A stretch of 64,000 nucleotides of DNA, taken from contig JAMKCF010000003.1 in the NCBI GenBank assembly GCA_023634235.1, positions 21,112,742 to 21,176,741 on the forward strand, given 5' to 3'. Within the stretch, counting starts at the first letter, position 1. Every line of letters starts with the position of its first letter. Origin of the DNA: Pisaster brevispinus (lineage: Eukaryota > Echinodermata > Asteroidea > Forcipulatida > Asteriidae). A program made the position numbers and the translations under genes. A model generated the notes under the pieces. The model searched no databases. It was not told where the DNA came from and was given only the letters and a program-made list of their open reading frames with translations. Below, piece by piece: positions 1 to 13,800 of the stretch.

Positions 1-360
1 GTGTACAGTAGATTATTAGAAAGCTGCATGTCTGTTATTTGTGATTCCCTTTCACCATTAAACAAGTACTTCTCTGTAAAGGCCGTATCTGAATTTGTGG
101 CTACAGCTACATGTATGGCTACGACTGTTGCTTAGGGTGTTGCTAAGGACGCCCTATACTTCAGTGCATGCAGTCCTGAGTGCATGACGACGCTGCGATC
201 TAGTGGTAGCTATAGCTGCCAATTCGGACTTCGAACACATGGCCTATTACTGGAATGGTATAAAATGAAGACAACTGAAATTGCAGCTTTGATATCGATA
301 TCATGTGATATCTTAAACATTCTGTATGTTGATAAATACTTGCATTATTATAGGCCCTAA

Positions 361-475
361 TCTGAACCCAATTTCATAGAGCTACTTAAATTCACAAATT
401 TACTAAGCACAACAAAATTATGCTTACCAGAAAAAAAGGTCACCACCAGCCAAAATATCATGTTACATTTTAGTC
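361..475 (+). repeat. Fold-back element family A, 5' half
   Basis: Starts with acccaatttcatagagctac and continues ctaagcacaacaaaattatg, cttaccag. The same order is seen in the full copy at 17041-17226. The 3' arm is missing. Confidence 0.7.
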
Positions 476-3400
476 TGTGCATTTACAATTATTTTTGTCT
501 ACGTGTAACCGTGTTTGAAACGGCCGGTTACACATGTACATGTAACTGTCCATTTCAGAAACAAAATACATGTATAAGACCATGCAATGTGATCAAAAAC
601 TATGCATCTTTATCAAAGCATTTTGACTTTGAGCAATCAATCACCTTGCAAAAAAAACCAAATACTGTAACAACAACAAAACCAAACCAAATCATACATT
701 ATGCTGATTAAAGAATCTCCTTTTTTTTCTAATGACTGTGTAGTTTCTAGGGAAGATGGAGTAGGTAGTGATGTTGCTATCAAGCTTGGATTCACACCCC
801 AGGATGATGTCTGGGCTGTGATGTTCAACATACATGACATATATGCTTGGATTTCAGGTTGTTTCTTGATTCCTCTTAGTCCATTACAGTTTATCTGCAT
901 ACCTTCGATGTAATCTTTGCGATTTTTTGTTGTGATGAACAATTTTGCACAGTTGTCATGTTTTAGTGTACATGTAGATGTCTGTGGAAGGTCTGTATAC
1001 TAACCGGGGTCTGTGCCGGATATGCTTGTATCCCATTCAAGTGGCGAGAAGGGATTTGAAAGTTTGGTTGGAGTTGTGGCGAGTAGGGAGCCACTGAAGT
1101 TTGGTAGAGCTAGAGCCGGTCGGTGCCCCAGACGAGGTTTGGAAAATGCCCTTTGGTTGAATGATAGTTTTGCTCTTAATGGGCCGTAACTGTGCGTCTT
1201 TTAAGAGGGTTCTGACAGACATCGACAGCGCCACATGCCGGGTGACGTTTTCAGTCTCAAAGTAAGCCTACGCATTTAATTTCCCATCTCTCGGGAAAAC
1301 CCAAATTCTAATTCTAAGTACAGTACAAGTGGTCTTAATAACTTCATGTTTACTATGCTTACTGTTTATTGTTTTTAGTTTATTCATGGAGGGGGGGGGG
1401 TGCTCTGTGCTAAAGTGCTAACTTTAACAGTCAAGTTGGGACCAGTCCCAACTACATGTATGCAGTACATGTAGTTGGGACGATTGTCAAGTTGTGGCGG
1501 AACAGCTGTATGGTATACCATGGAGCAATTGCTCCATGGGTATACATCCACTAAATTTAAAAAATTGATCTTGACTTAGAGAGTAAGATTAAAAGATCTT
1601 TTGTCTTGAATTTGAAGTTCTCCTCACAACACAGTAGGCCTAAAAAAAACTTGTACAATGGGATAGTTACTTGTGCATTCACAATATAGGGTACATTGTA
1701 ATTGTGAGACAAAACTTTTTTTTTTACTTTTAGAGGTAAAACGATGATGCAACAACAGAAATTGCATAGTGCGCATGGCGCACGTAATGGGCCAATGAGT
1801 AACCATCTTTTGACCATCGGTGGCCGAGGGTGCCCCACTCAAACGATGTCATGTGCATTATACAATTAGATTTAAGGTGATGTAAGTTGCCAGTGAACAA
1901 GGTCACATCACATGCCCAGTGTTTGTGTTGTATTGTACTGAACTCTGTGAGTATACATGTGCATGTACATGTAGGCTACACATTGTAATTTGTACGATAG
2001 GTACATTATGTAGGTGACATGTGTAGTCTATTGTAATGTTTAATACATTGTACAAACTGTCATACATTTTTACATTGTGTTTATGTGTTAGTTTTGACAG
2101 GTGAGTACAATGTGTAACCTTACATTGCAGGTTTTTACCAAAGGAATTGTTGTGTGAAATTACACAATGTACTAGCATCCATTTTTAAATCTCATTTGTG
2201 ATGTCTTGGCCTAAGTTTTTGCCAACCAATGGTTGACAAAAGTATGGTATACATGTATCTCAAAACTATATAATACCATTAACAGCAATACAGTGCGAAA
2301 CGTTGATATCCGAGACAAATACACAACTCAAAATCTGCAAAACGTTACGGTTATGTCCGTTTTTCTACTCTGTATACATGTATGAACGCCCGTAGGTTAA
2401 CGTGCATGCAAAACAAAACGTAGACACAACGGTATCATGTGATCGCACAAAGTATTGACGTAAACGTCTCCGCATGCGACTTGCAAGTCTCTCAATTGTC
2501 ACTGTCTACAGTACATTGTGTTTAATAACTTTGGCGTTGTCCGACCTTGTTTATCGGAACAATGAACTCATATAAATCTTTCTTTCAACATGTTCAATTT
2601 GTTCCTTTTTCCTTTTTCTTTGGAGCAGGCACCATGGTGCCATTTTCTTTGTGTGGAATAGGTACGTGTGTCACCAAAAAGGACAATCACCTGTCCCCTG
2701 TAGTGTTTTGTACTTTTTAAACAAGTTTTGTTCTTAACAAAAAGGGACGACAACCTGCACAGCCTGCTATACAGAATCAGATTTGTGTGTGTCGTATTTT
2801 TTTCTCTTTGGAGTTGAAGAGTTCATGCAGAGTCAATGGAACAGGGTTCAAACTCTATAGGTACTGTCTATTTGGAGGTTACAAGCTATCATGTGCTCGA
2901 TGTGTAATTAGGTGGTGTGTACTTTTTTTATTGAGCGATCTCTTTCGGATTGCAAGCTGCGCTGGCTGGTCGGGGAATGATCGTAGTGTGTCTTTATAGT
3001 GTATGGAGACATTACGAGGTAAAAATTTGCTGTTACTTCTGTACGAACTTGAGTTGAGTTTAATGTAGCCTTCCCCTTTAATAGTGGCCCGCTGGCCAAA
3101 CACTGTCAGGCCTTGTGCTCTAAGCTTTTTGTAAAGTGTAGCCCACCGAGCTTGCAAACTGTGTGTTTTACATTTACTTGCCCCCAGGAAGTGTAGTAGC
3201 CCAGATTGTTAACACGTATTTTCATGTATTTTTCTGAACTGTATAATGGTAGCAGTCACAACTAGTCGAATCACTCATGTCAAATGAGTACATTCACACA
3301 TAAAAATAAAAAAAAGTTGCATTATTCACAACTGAAAAGGAAGAAATATGAGCGTTATAATTGAGTAGGTTGCACAGTTTTCAGTAGCAAGTTGAGAAGT

Positions 3401-3914
3401 GATGTTTACTTAGCCTATGGCAGATTTTACTGGACAGTGTACATAAATGCCGGCCTAGTGTTAAGGGTGAGGCCTAACTAGTAAAGACACCTGAGGACTG
3501 GTCAAAATTCTCTTCAAGTGGTTCTGCTGGCCAATCCAGTGAAATGAAAAGCATTCATGATGATGATATGAAGTATGGATTAGAGAAAATAATCAAGAGT
3601 GCTCTCTTTGATTTTTATGCATAATATGTGAACACGTTATGAAAGGGAAATAAGTAATTTGCTCTAAAATGAAATTGTATAATGATAATACTACAGGTAA
3701 ACTATTCTTGTGGCACTACATGTAGCTACCCTTAGAAACACTTCCGCTGGGAGGTACCATCACCTTTGTCGGGCAATAATAAATTTATGCACCAAAAACA
3801 AACCCCAGTGTCAGTGGTCAAGTGATATAAATCATGCGAATCATGGCAATTAATATTTTTTAAATAGGCGATTTTTGTATTTTTATAACGCATATCACCG
3901 CCAAGTCCCTACAT

Positions 3915-4195
3915 CATGCCATGGTTCTCCCCATGTACAAGCTAGCATATTGGGACAGTACTCATGAATTGTGGCGAGTACACACAATTGTTTTTATATT
4001 ATTATTTTTTTTTTTCTCAAAGAAATCGAGAGAACACCATTTACTGATAAAGTATACTTCAGATTGCACAGTAGGGCTTTTAAAACCAAGATAAACACCA
4101 AGAAGAAAATATTCCGAAGATGTATTTTTCAACTTGGCATGCTTTGGCCAAACGTGAACAAATTTGGGTCCAGAATGCCTGTTTTTGGAAAAACC
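3915..4195 (+). repeat. Dispersed repeat shared with 47165-47465
   Basis: Both copies contain gttctccccatgtacaagct, gtagggcttttaaaaccaag, then taaacaccaag, attccga and gggtccaga in the same order over about 280-300 bp. The second copy starts right after the SETD1 RRM exon. Confidence 0.7.
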
Positions 4196-4676
4196 TGGGG
4201 AAAACCATGAAAACCCTGTAATGCACTTTGGGCCATGAGGAAGACAGACAAGAACAGAAAAAAAACGTTTGTATTTCAGTCTTCTCTACACAGTCAAATA
4301 CATAATGTAGTTCACAAAACACAGAAGAAATAGAGAATAAAAGAAGCTGCAAAGGCAGGGGGAAAACATTTTTATCAAGCATGTCAAGACTGGTGCATTT
4401 CTCTTTAAACATGTTAAATGAAAGTTGCAGAAACCTAAGCTTGTTGTTTATAACATATGTCACAAAATCTACACACGTAAATTACTTGTATAGTTGGAAT
4501 TACATGAAATCTACTCGACTCTAACTATGATACCCTCGTTGATCATCAAGCATCGACCTGATAATGTTACATGATTGCTTGATGACAGTTGAAGTCACAA
4601 AAAAACTCTAGTCAAACCACAGTCAAACTTCTCCTTTCAAAATTGTCTTTTTGTCTTTGTTTATTTTACAGGTAGA

Positions 4677-4852
4677 ATGGCAACACCTGAAATGGCGGAG
4701 GCTGCCAGTAAGGTAGTGTCGGAGCCAATGTTTGGGATGCTGGACATCCTCCTGATGAGCGTTAGTCTAGGAATAGGAGTTTACTGGTTCTTCTTCAGGG
4801 GGAAGAAGCCTGCCGACCAACAGTTCACAGCCGTCAAGAAACTTACAGTAGC
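4677..4852 (+). CDS. POR: POR coding exon 1: start and membrane anchor
   Basis: This exon encodes residues 1-58 plus two bases of the next codon. The acceptor is at 4670-4671, leaving a 5-nt leader before the ATG, and the donor is gtaagt at 4853. A short acidic N-terminus is followed by a hydrophobic segment around residues 22-42 and the basic stop-transfer run FRGKK. This is the ER anchor that distinguishes microsomal POR from soluble diflavin enzymes. Confidence 0.93.
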
Positions 4853-7800
4853 GTAAGTCTATAGACCTTAACAAGTCATTTGGATTTTTAACCCCTCTAC
4901 TGCTGTCAACTCATTTAATATCATCCACAACGGTTTTGAGTGATAAGTAAACAGCCTGCCTGTAATTTGGAACATTGTGGTGAATGCACAGTCCTGACAT
5001 TGAATACACAGTTCCGTGTACAGTTGTGCCACTCTACAAAACCCAAGCAGTTGAATGATTTCAAGTGGTGGGTTGACTCGCTGGAAAGTATCACTGAGAG
5101 TGGATGGCTAAATCAGGCCACGGAGGCCATGTAGGCTAATGCATATCAGCTGTCCCTGTTTTTGGCCTTATGTCTCTTCAAAAGTTTGTATTGTAAAAGT
5201 ACAACAAAAGAACAAATGCCTGGAATCGGGTTACGCAACAAACGCTCAAATAAACGCACAAAGGTAGAATTCAAGCATTATTTCCAACCGCCATCTGTCC
5301 TCTTTATGTGGAAAAAGCAAAGCGTTGCAGGGCTCGAATCTGGGGGGGGGGAATCCACAGGACTGAAGGTCCTGCAGCTAAATTTTTTTTTACTGAACCA
5401 GAATTTATTTTACAAGACCAGAATCAAGCACAAGCAAACATTTTTTCACAAAAATATTACACAATGAGGTAGCCTATTATTTTTCAATTGAAAAACACGA
5501 GACCACCGGCAGTGACTGGGCTTGTGCGGTTGTGAGCTTACAGGCCCGATGCTAAAATCACTGGCCTCAGGCCTGTGGTCCAGTGTTAAGAGGCCTGCGT
5601 TGCACCAACAGTAAAATGTTATGTGCCCGCTCTTTAGTGGAAATTACGGGTGACATTAGTTCTGGTTATCCAGTGCAATGCAAAATATACAAAAGTAAAG
5701 AAAATAAAAAATTTAAATAAATCTTGTTTTATATGCTTTTTAAAATATTTGTTATCCTCTTGTGATGTGGCTTTTGAATTGCTTTTTTGTCTATAATGGC
5801 ATTTGGAAAACAACTAGACAGTAATTAAGTTTACTTTCTTTGGAATGTAGTGTGTAATCTGCAGTTTATTTTTTTATATCTCTTGCCTTTTGTATTTAAT
5901 ACGTACATTTCAATGATGTAATTGTGGTGGTTTTTACCTGTGAAATTAATCAATGAAATGAAATGAACGTATTTTGTGAAAAATTGGCATGCTAACATGA
6001 CATCCGGTGTCAACTGGTTAAACTTGAATTTTTTCTCTCATTGTTTCACAGGCCCACATTAACGCGGGGAAGTAATATGGGATTCATTGATAAATTGAAG
6101 TCATCGGTAAGTTATTTTCAAATCATTTATACATGTAATAATAATAATGAGCATACTGTGCTGGTAAGTTTGAAGTCATCTTTCAGCTCCGTCGTATGAC
6201 CCAGGTTGATGTAAGCTCTTTCACAGTTTGCAAAGCACCAAGGAAGCAATTTTTTGTTACGACATAAGATTGGGGTTTTTTTTGTGGGGCAGGTGAACGT
6301 TCTTCTCACTTCATCACAGCTATTTTAAGGTCCTAATCTACCCATGCCTCGTGCTACACATGTAAGTTGTGAGCGCAATTGTTTGAGGTCGACCTCTTTT
6401 TTTTGGGGGTGCATTTTTTGGTAAATTGCTGGTAGTGTCTGTTATTTATAGTGAATCATCGTTATCTAAACTCGGTTGACTTTGAACAGGTTTACAAGAT
6501 AACATTTATTTATAACTACATGTAGATACATTTAAAGAGTACATGAACTTCCCTATTCAGGTTTGAAAAAGTGACCTGTGTACTTTAATGTTTACTATTC
6601 TTTTTAAAAATATTTTTGTACTGGCAGTACTTAAAAAACCCAATAGGCCTTATGCATTGACGGCATCCAGCCGCCATCTTAGGGGTAAACCGATGATGAA
6701 ATAATGGAAATGTGCAGATTTGTACGCGCAACACACAGGACTAGCCAATAAACAATGCCCTTTTGACCTCTAGGCGAGGGCGCCCTACTCAAATGACGTC
6801 ATGCATTTAAGGTCTATCCACAAGATGCATACTTGGTTATATTTTAAGGGTAAAGTGTACAATTGTACATGTAACTCTCTGTTGAATTTACTGGTGTAAA
6901 TGATCAATATGATGAAAGGTCGTTTTCTGAACCTTGACTGGGGCTCCAGCTCAGGGCACTGTTAAAAGGCAGGGTGCCGTTTTGGTAATTGTCAAAGACA
7001 AGTATCTCCCCTTGACGTATCCCAATATATACATGTATGCTTAAAATAACAAACCTGTACAAATTTGGGCTCAATTGGTCATCAAAGTTGTAAGAAAATA
7101 ATGAAAGAAAAACCACCCTTGTTGCTTATAATTGTGTGCTTTCAGATGCCTGGAACATTTCTCAGATTCAAATTTTGTGGTTAGATTTTTGCTTCCACTT
7201 TCATAAGGACTCTCTAGTGAAAAATGAGTGCATCACAAAACTTAACTTTACCTTGGAGACCCTCTTTAAGTCTTTCAAACTAAAATTCATGTCGTACAAA
7301 AACTAACCATTATCTGTTATTTTTTGAACAGGGGAAAAACGTAGTAGTGTTTTACGGATCGCAGACGGGCACCGCAGAAGAATTTGCAACGCGGTTATCG
7401 AAAGACTCCCAGCGTTACGGTATGAAGGGGATGATAGCTGATCCAGAGGAGTGTGAAATGGTGAGCTTCCTTCATGTATTCTACATGTTCTAAATGTATC
7501 AATTTAAGGTGGCTGGTACCTGGATGAAACCAACAATGCAAAGCAGAACACTAACTAAAGTATTTCTATTAATGATGCTGTTTATGTTTATTTTCGAAGC
7601 TCATTGTCTGGTTCTTGAAAATATGCCTAAAAAGTTAAGTATGTGTAAGGGTTTAGATGCCACACAAAAGTTTAACAGCCTAAGGAATAGCCCTTGAACA
7701 TGAGTAGAACATTTCTTTTTTTTAAACGGCAAAAGAAAAATCACAAATTCTGGTAATTCGTTTACTTTTCTTCGTTAAAGGTATTTATTAACGGGAATAA

Positions 7801-10800
7801 CAGTGCGGTGAAATGGTCTTTACTGCGTGGTAATGACCTTGGTTGGCAGATCTGTTGGTTGGTGGCTGGCCGCTGTTAATACAGCAGCCAGCCACCAACC
7901 CGGTCATTACCACACAGTGAAGATTGGATTCCACACACTGCTATTCCCTAAATAAAAGACTCAAAAGCCTAAAAATACAAGAACTAGAAACACAATTTTT
8001 TAAACTCAGCCAAGAGACAATGGTGTTCTTTGTACAGTGTTGTTCCCGTCAATTTTCACAAGTTCACAGATCACAGGCCTGGATTTACACGGAGGCCATG
8101 GCCTCTATTGTCCTTGGTCTTGGCTTTGGTGCCCCTTCAAAAGTTTCCAATAGAAAGTGCCCTTTGCGAAAAATGGCTTTTTCCTCTCAATTATGATTTT
8201 CCAGGCCTGAGATCATATTTGGGTCTCGAGTACATCCACCGCTCTGCTTCACTGTGAAGTTGTTGGTTGTTTTCTTCATGGGCATTGGCCGAGGCCCTCT
8301 AGGGTCACGTGTTAAGGGTTTGGAGTTCTTAATTTTAAAAAAGGATCTTACAAAATTTATCGGAAACTTCAATAACCAAATTCAAAATTTTTCTACAGTC
8401 TATTTTTTTGAGCGACATTAGACACATGTAGAAAGGGATATAAAGAGACAAGTACGTGTACACGAGTCTGTCCATACTAATTTTTTTCAAAACGGGAGGT
8501 AAAAAACCCCCAAAAAGAAGAGCTTTCCTTCTCACGCACATTCCAAATCACTTCTGGATTTTGCTTAACAAAGTGCAAGACAAAAGTGCCTGTATTTTAG
8601 TAATAAGTGGGGATCACCTTCAAGTGGGTTTTTGTAACATGGATATTTTGGCCAGACATTTCTTACACTAATGGAGAGAAAGGTATTTAAGCAGATTCAC
8701 AAAAATGTTGTCCCTTTACAATAATAGTCTTTGTTAAGACATACATGCAGACTGCACGTGTAGCTCAAGTCAAAGTTACTTAACATTAAATGTCTACTGG
8801 TCTATGACCCCCCCCCCCCCAGCATAGTTACTGGTTTATAGGCATGCCTTATACAGTTATATACCAGCATTTTCAATACCATGTACTACATGTACCAGTA
8901 ACTATCACATAACATAACAAGTTGTATTTTGTGGTGGCATGTCTGTGCCTGACTAATTTTAATTCCCGCATACTAATGTATGATTTACACTCTACAGCAC
9001 TAAATGTAGATGCTCAGACCTTTGTAGAAAAAGAAGAAGAATACAAATTCGCTAGATGTTCCTGTGTCTGTTTGATAAACAGAAGACAGGGCTTTTCCAC
9101 ACAAAATAATTCAGTTCTTAAAAAAAATCAGAACAAAGACATCAGCGTGATCTCAATTTTTACCTTTAACACGTCCCTGTCTTTGGACTTACCAAGATTC
9201 AACCCAATCAGACTGTACTTCTGTTCTTCTGTAGCTCTATAAGACTACAAAAAGTGCACCTTTAATGTGACGTCACGTGATGTCATATGTCATGATGACA
9301 TCACTCTCCAAGACACAACGTCTAAGTTTGATTAATATCTGAGGTTGTTTGATGGCCAAAGTGCCAGCAAAATCTGTGCATAAAGCCTGTGGGATTTGGG
9401 ATAGAACTAAATTAAAGTATTAAGAAAAAAAAAATAAATAAATAAAAATTAAAATACATGTACACTAAGAACAAAAACAAAAGCTTTTTTAGCACGTGTA
9501 TTGGGTTAGTGTACTCCAATACTCAACAGAATTGTACGATATTTATAAATTCGAACATCATTTAATTTATTAGAGAAATAACACAGTGGAGTAAATTGTT
9601 ATTCTTGTAAAAAACAAACGCAAGGCCACTGGACTTATCCAGTTGTAAGTTTACTGTCCCGGCACCTCAATCATAAAATCACTGGCCCTCTGGCCTGCAG
9701 GCCAGTGTAAAATTTCTATCACTGGCTAATTTAAAAAGTGACCCCTGAATATTTGTTTCTCTCTTCTGTCTGTAGGAGGACCTGCCGAGGTTAAGCGAAA
9801 TTGAAAACTCCATGGCTATTTTCTGTTTAGCCACGTATGGGGAAGGTGACCCCACAGACAATGCTCAAGAGTTCTTTGACTGGCTACACGAGGGCTCGGT
9901 TGATATGAGCGGCCTCCGATATGCAGTAAGTGTCATTGACAATCGTAGCCAACCCAAGCCCTTCACTGTCACCTATTTATTGTTGATGTCTATGCACTCA
10001 AACAAAACTCAAACAGCGCCCTCACTGAGGTGAAAAGAAGACTTCCCATTGGTTGGTAGCTGTTCAAGCCCTGATTACAGTTGACTCTAATCAATACGAG
10101 CTCGGAAGATACCAGACGCTGGTTTATACAAGGTTTTTCATCGGTCCTGAACTGTCCCATGCGTGTTTCTATCTCTTAAAAACCGAAAGATACGAGCACA
10201 TTCGTAACGAGAACATGGACAATAATGCAAGGTATTTTTGCGGTCCCTGATGACAAAATGTATTGTTTTTCACACTTTTGTAGCGAGATCTGAAAAATAT
10301 TGTTGTGTAACAAAAGCTTACCGTTCAGCCAAGGTTCGGAATATACATTCTTGTTGTCAAACTATTTATCAGATCTGACTGGCCATGCAGTTCTGTCCGA
10401 TCCGAACACCAGAAACATTTCGCTGGTAACCTATGCTTGAAATGCTACTTCCCTCGCACACTTGGACGACTACCATCGAAAAACAATGTTCAGCATGGGC
10501 GCTACGCGGTACCGAATCTGTCACATCATGTTCACTTTGCTATGATTTTTATCTTGAGTTAAATACAAAATATTAAATTTCTATGATCACAGTCAAGAAA
10601 AATGTATTTATCATTGATAAATGTAAAGCAGTACATGTCAACACACTTTCCAGAATGGAAACCTGTACACTGTACACTGTATAGTCTTGACACTGACAAA
10701 ACCACAAACCACAAACCACATACCTTCACTTTTAGTGACAATTGGGAAACGGTTTTACCAACATTGTTTTACTGTTTAAACTGTTAACCCATTAAGCGTC

Positions 10801-13800
10801 CCAACCCTAATTGATAAGAAAAATGAAAGACTTACTTGTTTTCATTTTACAGGTATTTGGCTTGGGTAACAAGACCTATGAGCACTACAATGCCATGGGT
10901 ACATATGTGGACACTCGACTAGAGGAGCTAGGGGCAGAGAGAATCTATGAGTTGGGACTCGGTGATGATGATGGAAAGTAAGGAGCATTCGAAGGGGTTT
11001 TAAGTTTTAAATAGTATTCACGTTAAAAAAATTTGTTCGGTCAAGTAGCTGTTTAAACGCTTGGCTACGACATGCCACAAGAAGTTCATGCAGAAGGCAG
11101 TTCATTTGTGGCGTGTTGTGGCCACGCGGTTTAGTTCATCGGACCCAAGCCCTGATGTTGTCAGCAGCAGAGTGTGGGTTTACGAATCCCGGTCATGACA
11201 CTTGTGCCCTTGACAGTGGCGTAACTAGACATTTTCATTTGGGGGGGCAAGTGGGGGCAAAGATTAAATTTGGGGGTGCCAAAGAAGTGCAAGATTATCA
11301 TTAAATATGTTAACTGATGTATATATAATAAGAATATACTTTTCTGTGATTTCATATGGGGGGGCAAGAGGGGGGGCAAGGGTTCTGAGCGGGGGGGGGC
11401 GCAGGCCCCCCCTGCCCCCCCTCTGGTGACGCCACTGGCCCTTGAGCACTTAACCATAATTTCTTCGTAAAAAGTTGGGGAGGTAGTGCTCTCTGCTCTG
11501 CCAAGCAGGCTTGCCTACATCCTTACGGACTGTGAAGGGGGTAACCCTGTTTCAGCCCCAGGAGTAGGTGGCAACATGCCCCTGGTGACAGTTGATCTGT
11601 TGATCTGGGTCGACAGCCCAAATCAGTTAAGTGGCCGTCCGGCCTTGTGAGTTGGGCGATGTCTGATTAAAAAAAAGTGAAAAAAAAAAACCCTGTAGAA
11701 ATAATGCAAACTGGATGAGGTATTTTATGTACACATTTTGATCCTGTCTTGCAGCATGGAAGAGGACTTTGTTACATGGAGAGAGCAGTTCTGGCCGGCA
11801 GTCTGCCAACGCTTTGGTGTTCAAGCCACCGGTGATGAATCAAGGTAGTGACTCTTTAACCTTTAATCATGTTAATTTGTCCCTCCCACTGTTTGGATTT
11901 GTAGGAAATTACCTCTTCCCACTTGGAGACTGTTTTTCCCCCTCATTTTGATCACCACGTTATGTGGTTTTGTGAATTTTGTGGTGGTGGTTAATCTCAG
12001 ATTGTAGGTGTGTGGCTGGACTCGATGTGTTTTCTGGAAATAACACAATTATCCATTTATCCTTTTCGACCTTTTAAAAAAGGGTTATTAAACTTTGTTA
12101 AAAAGCTGTTGTGTAGCCCTAAAGTTATATACCATGCATTTGTGTAGAATTTATGCCATATGCCCCAGACTTGTCTTTTATTGTTTTGCTCTTCAGGATT
12201 TGTATCAATTTTTGATATGAATAAAGGGGGCACATCAATTGTCTATTTTGTTTTTACCTTATTTACTTTTTTGGTGGTTTACTGCAATTAGAAGACCTAT
12301 TAAAAGTTTTAGTTCCAACTTTAATGTGTTTATCGGTTAGCCTGAATCTTGCTGTTTTGACGCTTACTGGCTTCTGTTTATTGTATCTCGTATGGAAAGT
12401 TACATGTATCTACATGTATATTCCAACACATGTGCCTATCTTTTGCTTATTTACAGTGTGAGGGTGTAATCATTTTGTGCATGTATAGTTTTAATTGATT
12501 TGTTCTTATTTTATTATCATAATACCCTGCTTTTGTGAAGTGTTTTACATTTTTGTAACTTTTCATCTAAATTGTAAGATGTTTGCTTTTGTTTTACACT
12601 CAGTTTTCTGTTTTCATTCATGGCTTGTCTTATTGCTCTCTATTATACTATTTTACTATCTTAGTTACTATTTATACTGTATACAGGGCCCTTAAGGATA
12701 GTAATGTAGATGTAATGCTGATCATGTTACCCCAGACCTGGAATTACACGAAGGCCGCAGAGGCCATGGCCTCTGTTGCCCCTGGTCCTGGCCTCGGTGC
12801 CCCTTCAAAAGTTTCCCACTGACTTTAAGACTTTCCATTGGAAGTGCCCTTTTGCAAAATGGACATGGCCTTGCTCTCTCAAGGATGAAATTTCAGGCCT
12901 GGTTCCCCCGTCGTAATAGATCAATAAATCAAATCAAATCTCAAAACTTGATCGACTGCAAATTGTTTAAAGTTCTGGGTTGAATGTGGTAATTATGGTA
13001 GAACATTTCTCCTATTCCCCTGTGTAGTACATGTATCTTGCCTGCCAGAAAACACCTTGGAGTGTACAAGGTCACTCATGTTGTAAACAGGATGACAGGG
13101 TCTGTTTTAAAACTGTTTAAAGTAAAATAAGGTTTCAAGGTTTAGCTAAACATTTTACTGTCCCAAACCAAATCCTGTTTGATTTTTTTACGTGTATTTA
13201 TTGTGTAGATTAGAAAGTTTAAAAATTCACAACCTTGTACCCACATTGCATCCACAGTATCCGTCAGTACAGCCTCAAGGTACACGAAGAGCTGCCTACT
13301 GAGAAGGTGTTTACCGGGGAAGTGGCTAGGCTGGGATCGTTCAGAACACAGAAACGGTGAGTGATAATAAACAAATACAAATTAGAAAACCCTTTTACTC
13401 TTTTTAAGGTAGTCCTAATGCCCTCGTAGTCTTTCTGACAATTTTTTAAGTGTCAAGTATCACATCATATCGTGGTAAAACAAAATACTGGCGTTTTTTT
13501 ATTTTTTATTCTTTGACAATTGAGGTTTTTTCCTTTTTCCAGTCCGTTTGATGCCAAGAATCCGTACTTGTCACCCGTCATCGCCAACAAGGAACTTCAC
13601 AAGGGAGGTGAAAGGTCATGCATGCACATCGAGTTTGACATCAGCGACTCCAAAATCAGGTCAGCGCGTTGGTCGTAAAAATGCTCTTTTCTTTTGGTTG
13701 AATGCCATCTGTTGTTACAAAATTGTAAAAACACTGACGACCACTCAAGCGCGAAGCACTTTTTCTGCCATGTCGTGTGTCCAGACTCTCAGAGGCCATA

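Larger units (their letters stand above)
1..4671. other. Non-coding upstream region of POR
   Basis: I see no protein-coding exon here. It ends at the splice acceptor of the first coding POR exon (AG at 4670-4671), so at least one untranslated POR exon must lie in or beyond this region, but I could not place it. It holds two adjacent palindromes (1445-1481 and 1513-1545), half of a fold-back repeat (361-475), one copy of a repeat shared with 6640-6825 (about 1740-1860), and one copy of a repeat shared with 47165-47465 (3915-4195). The short open frames show no conserved domain and no plausible splice partners. Confidence 0.6.

Noticed and set aside
1445..1481. microRNA precursor
   Set aside because: The stem is only 16 bp with a 5-nt loop, too short for Drosha/Dicer processing.
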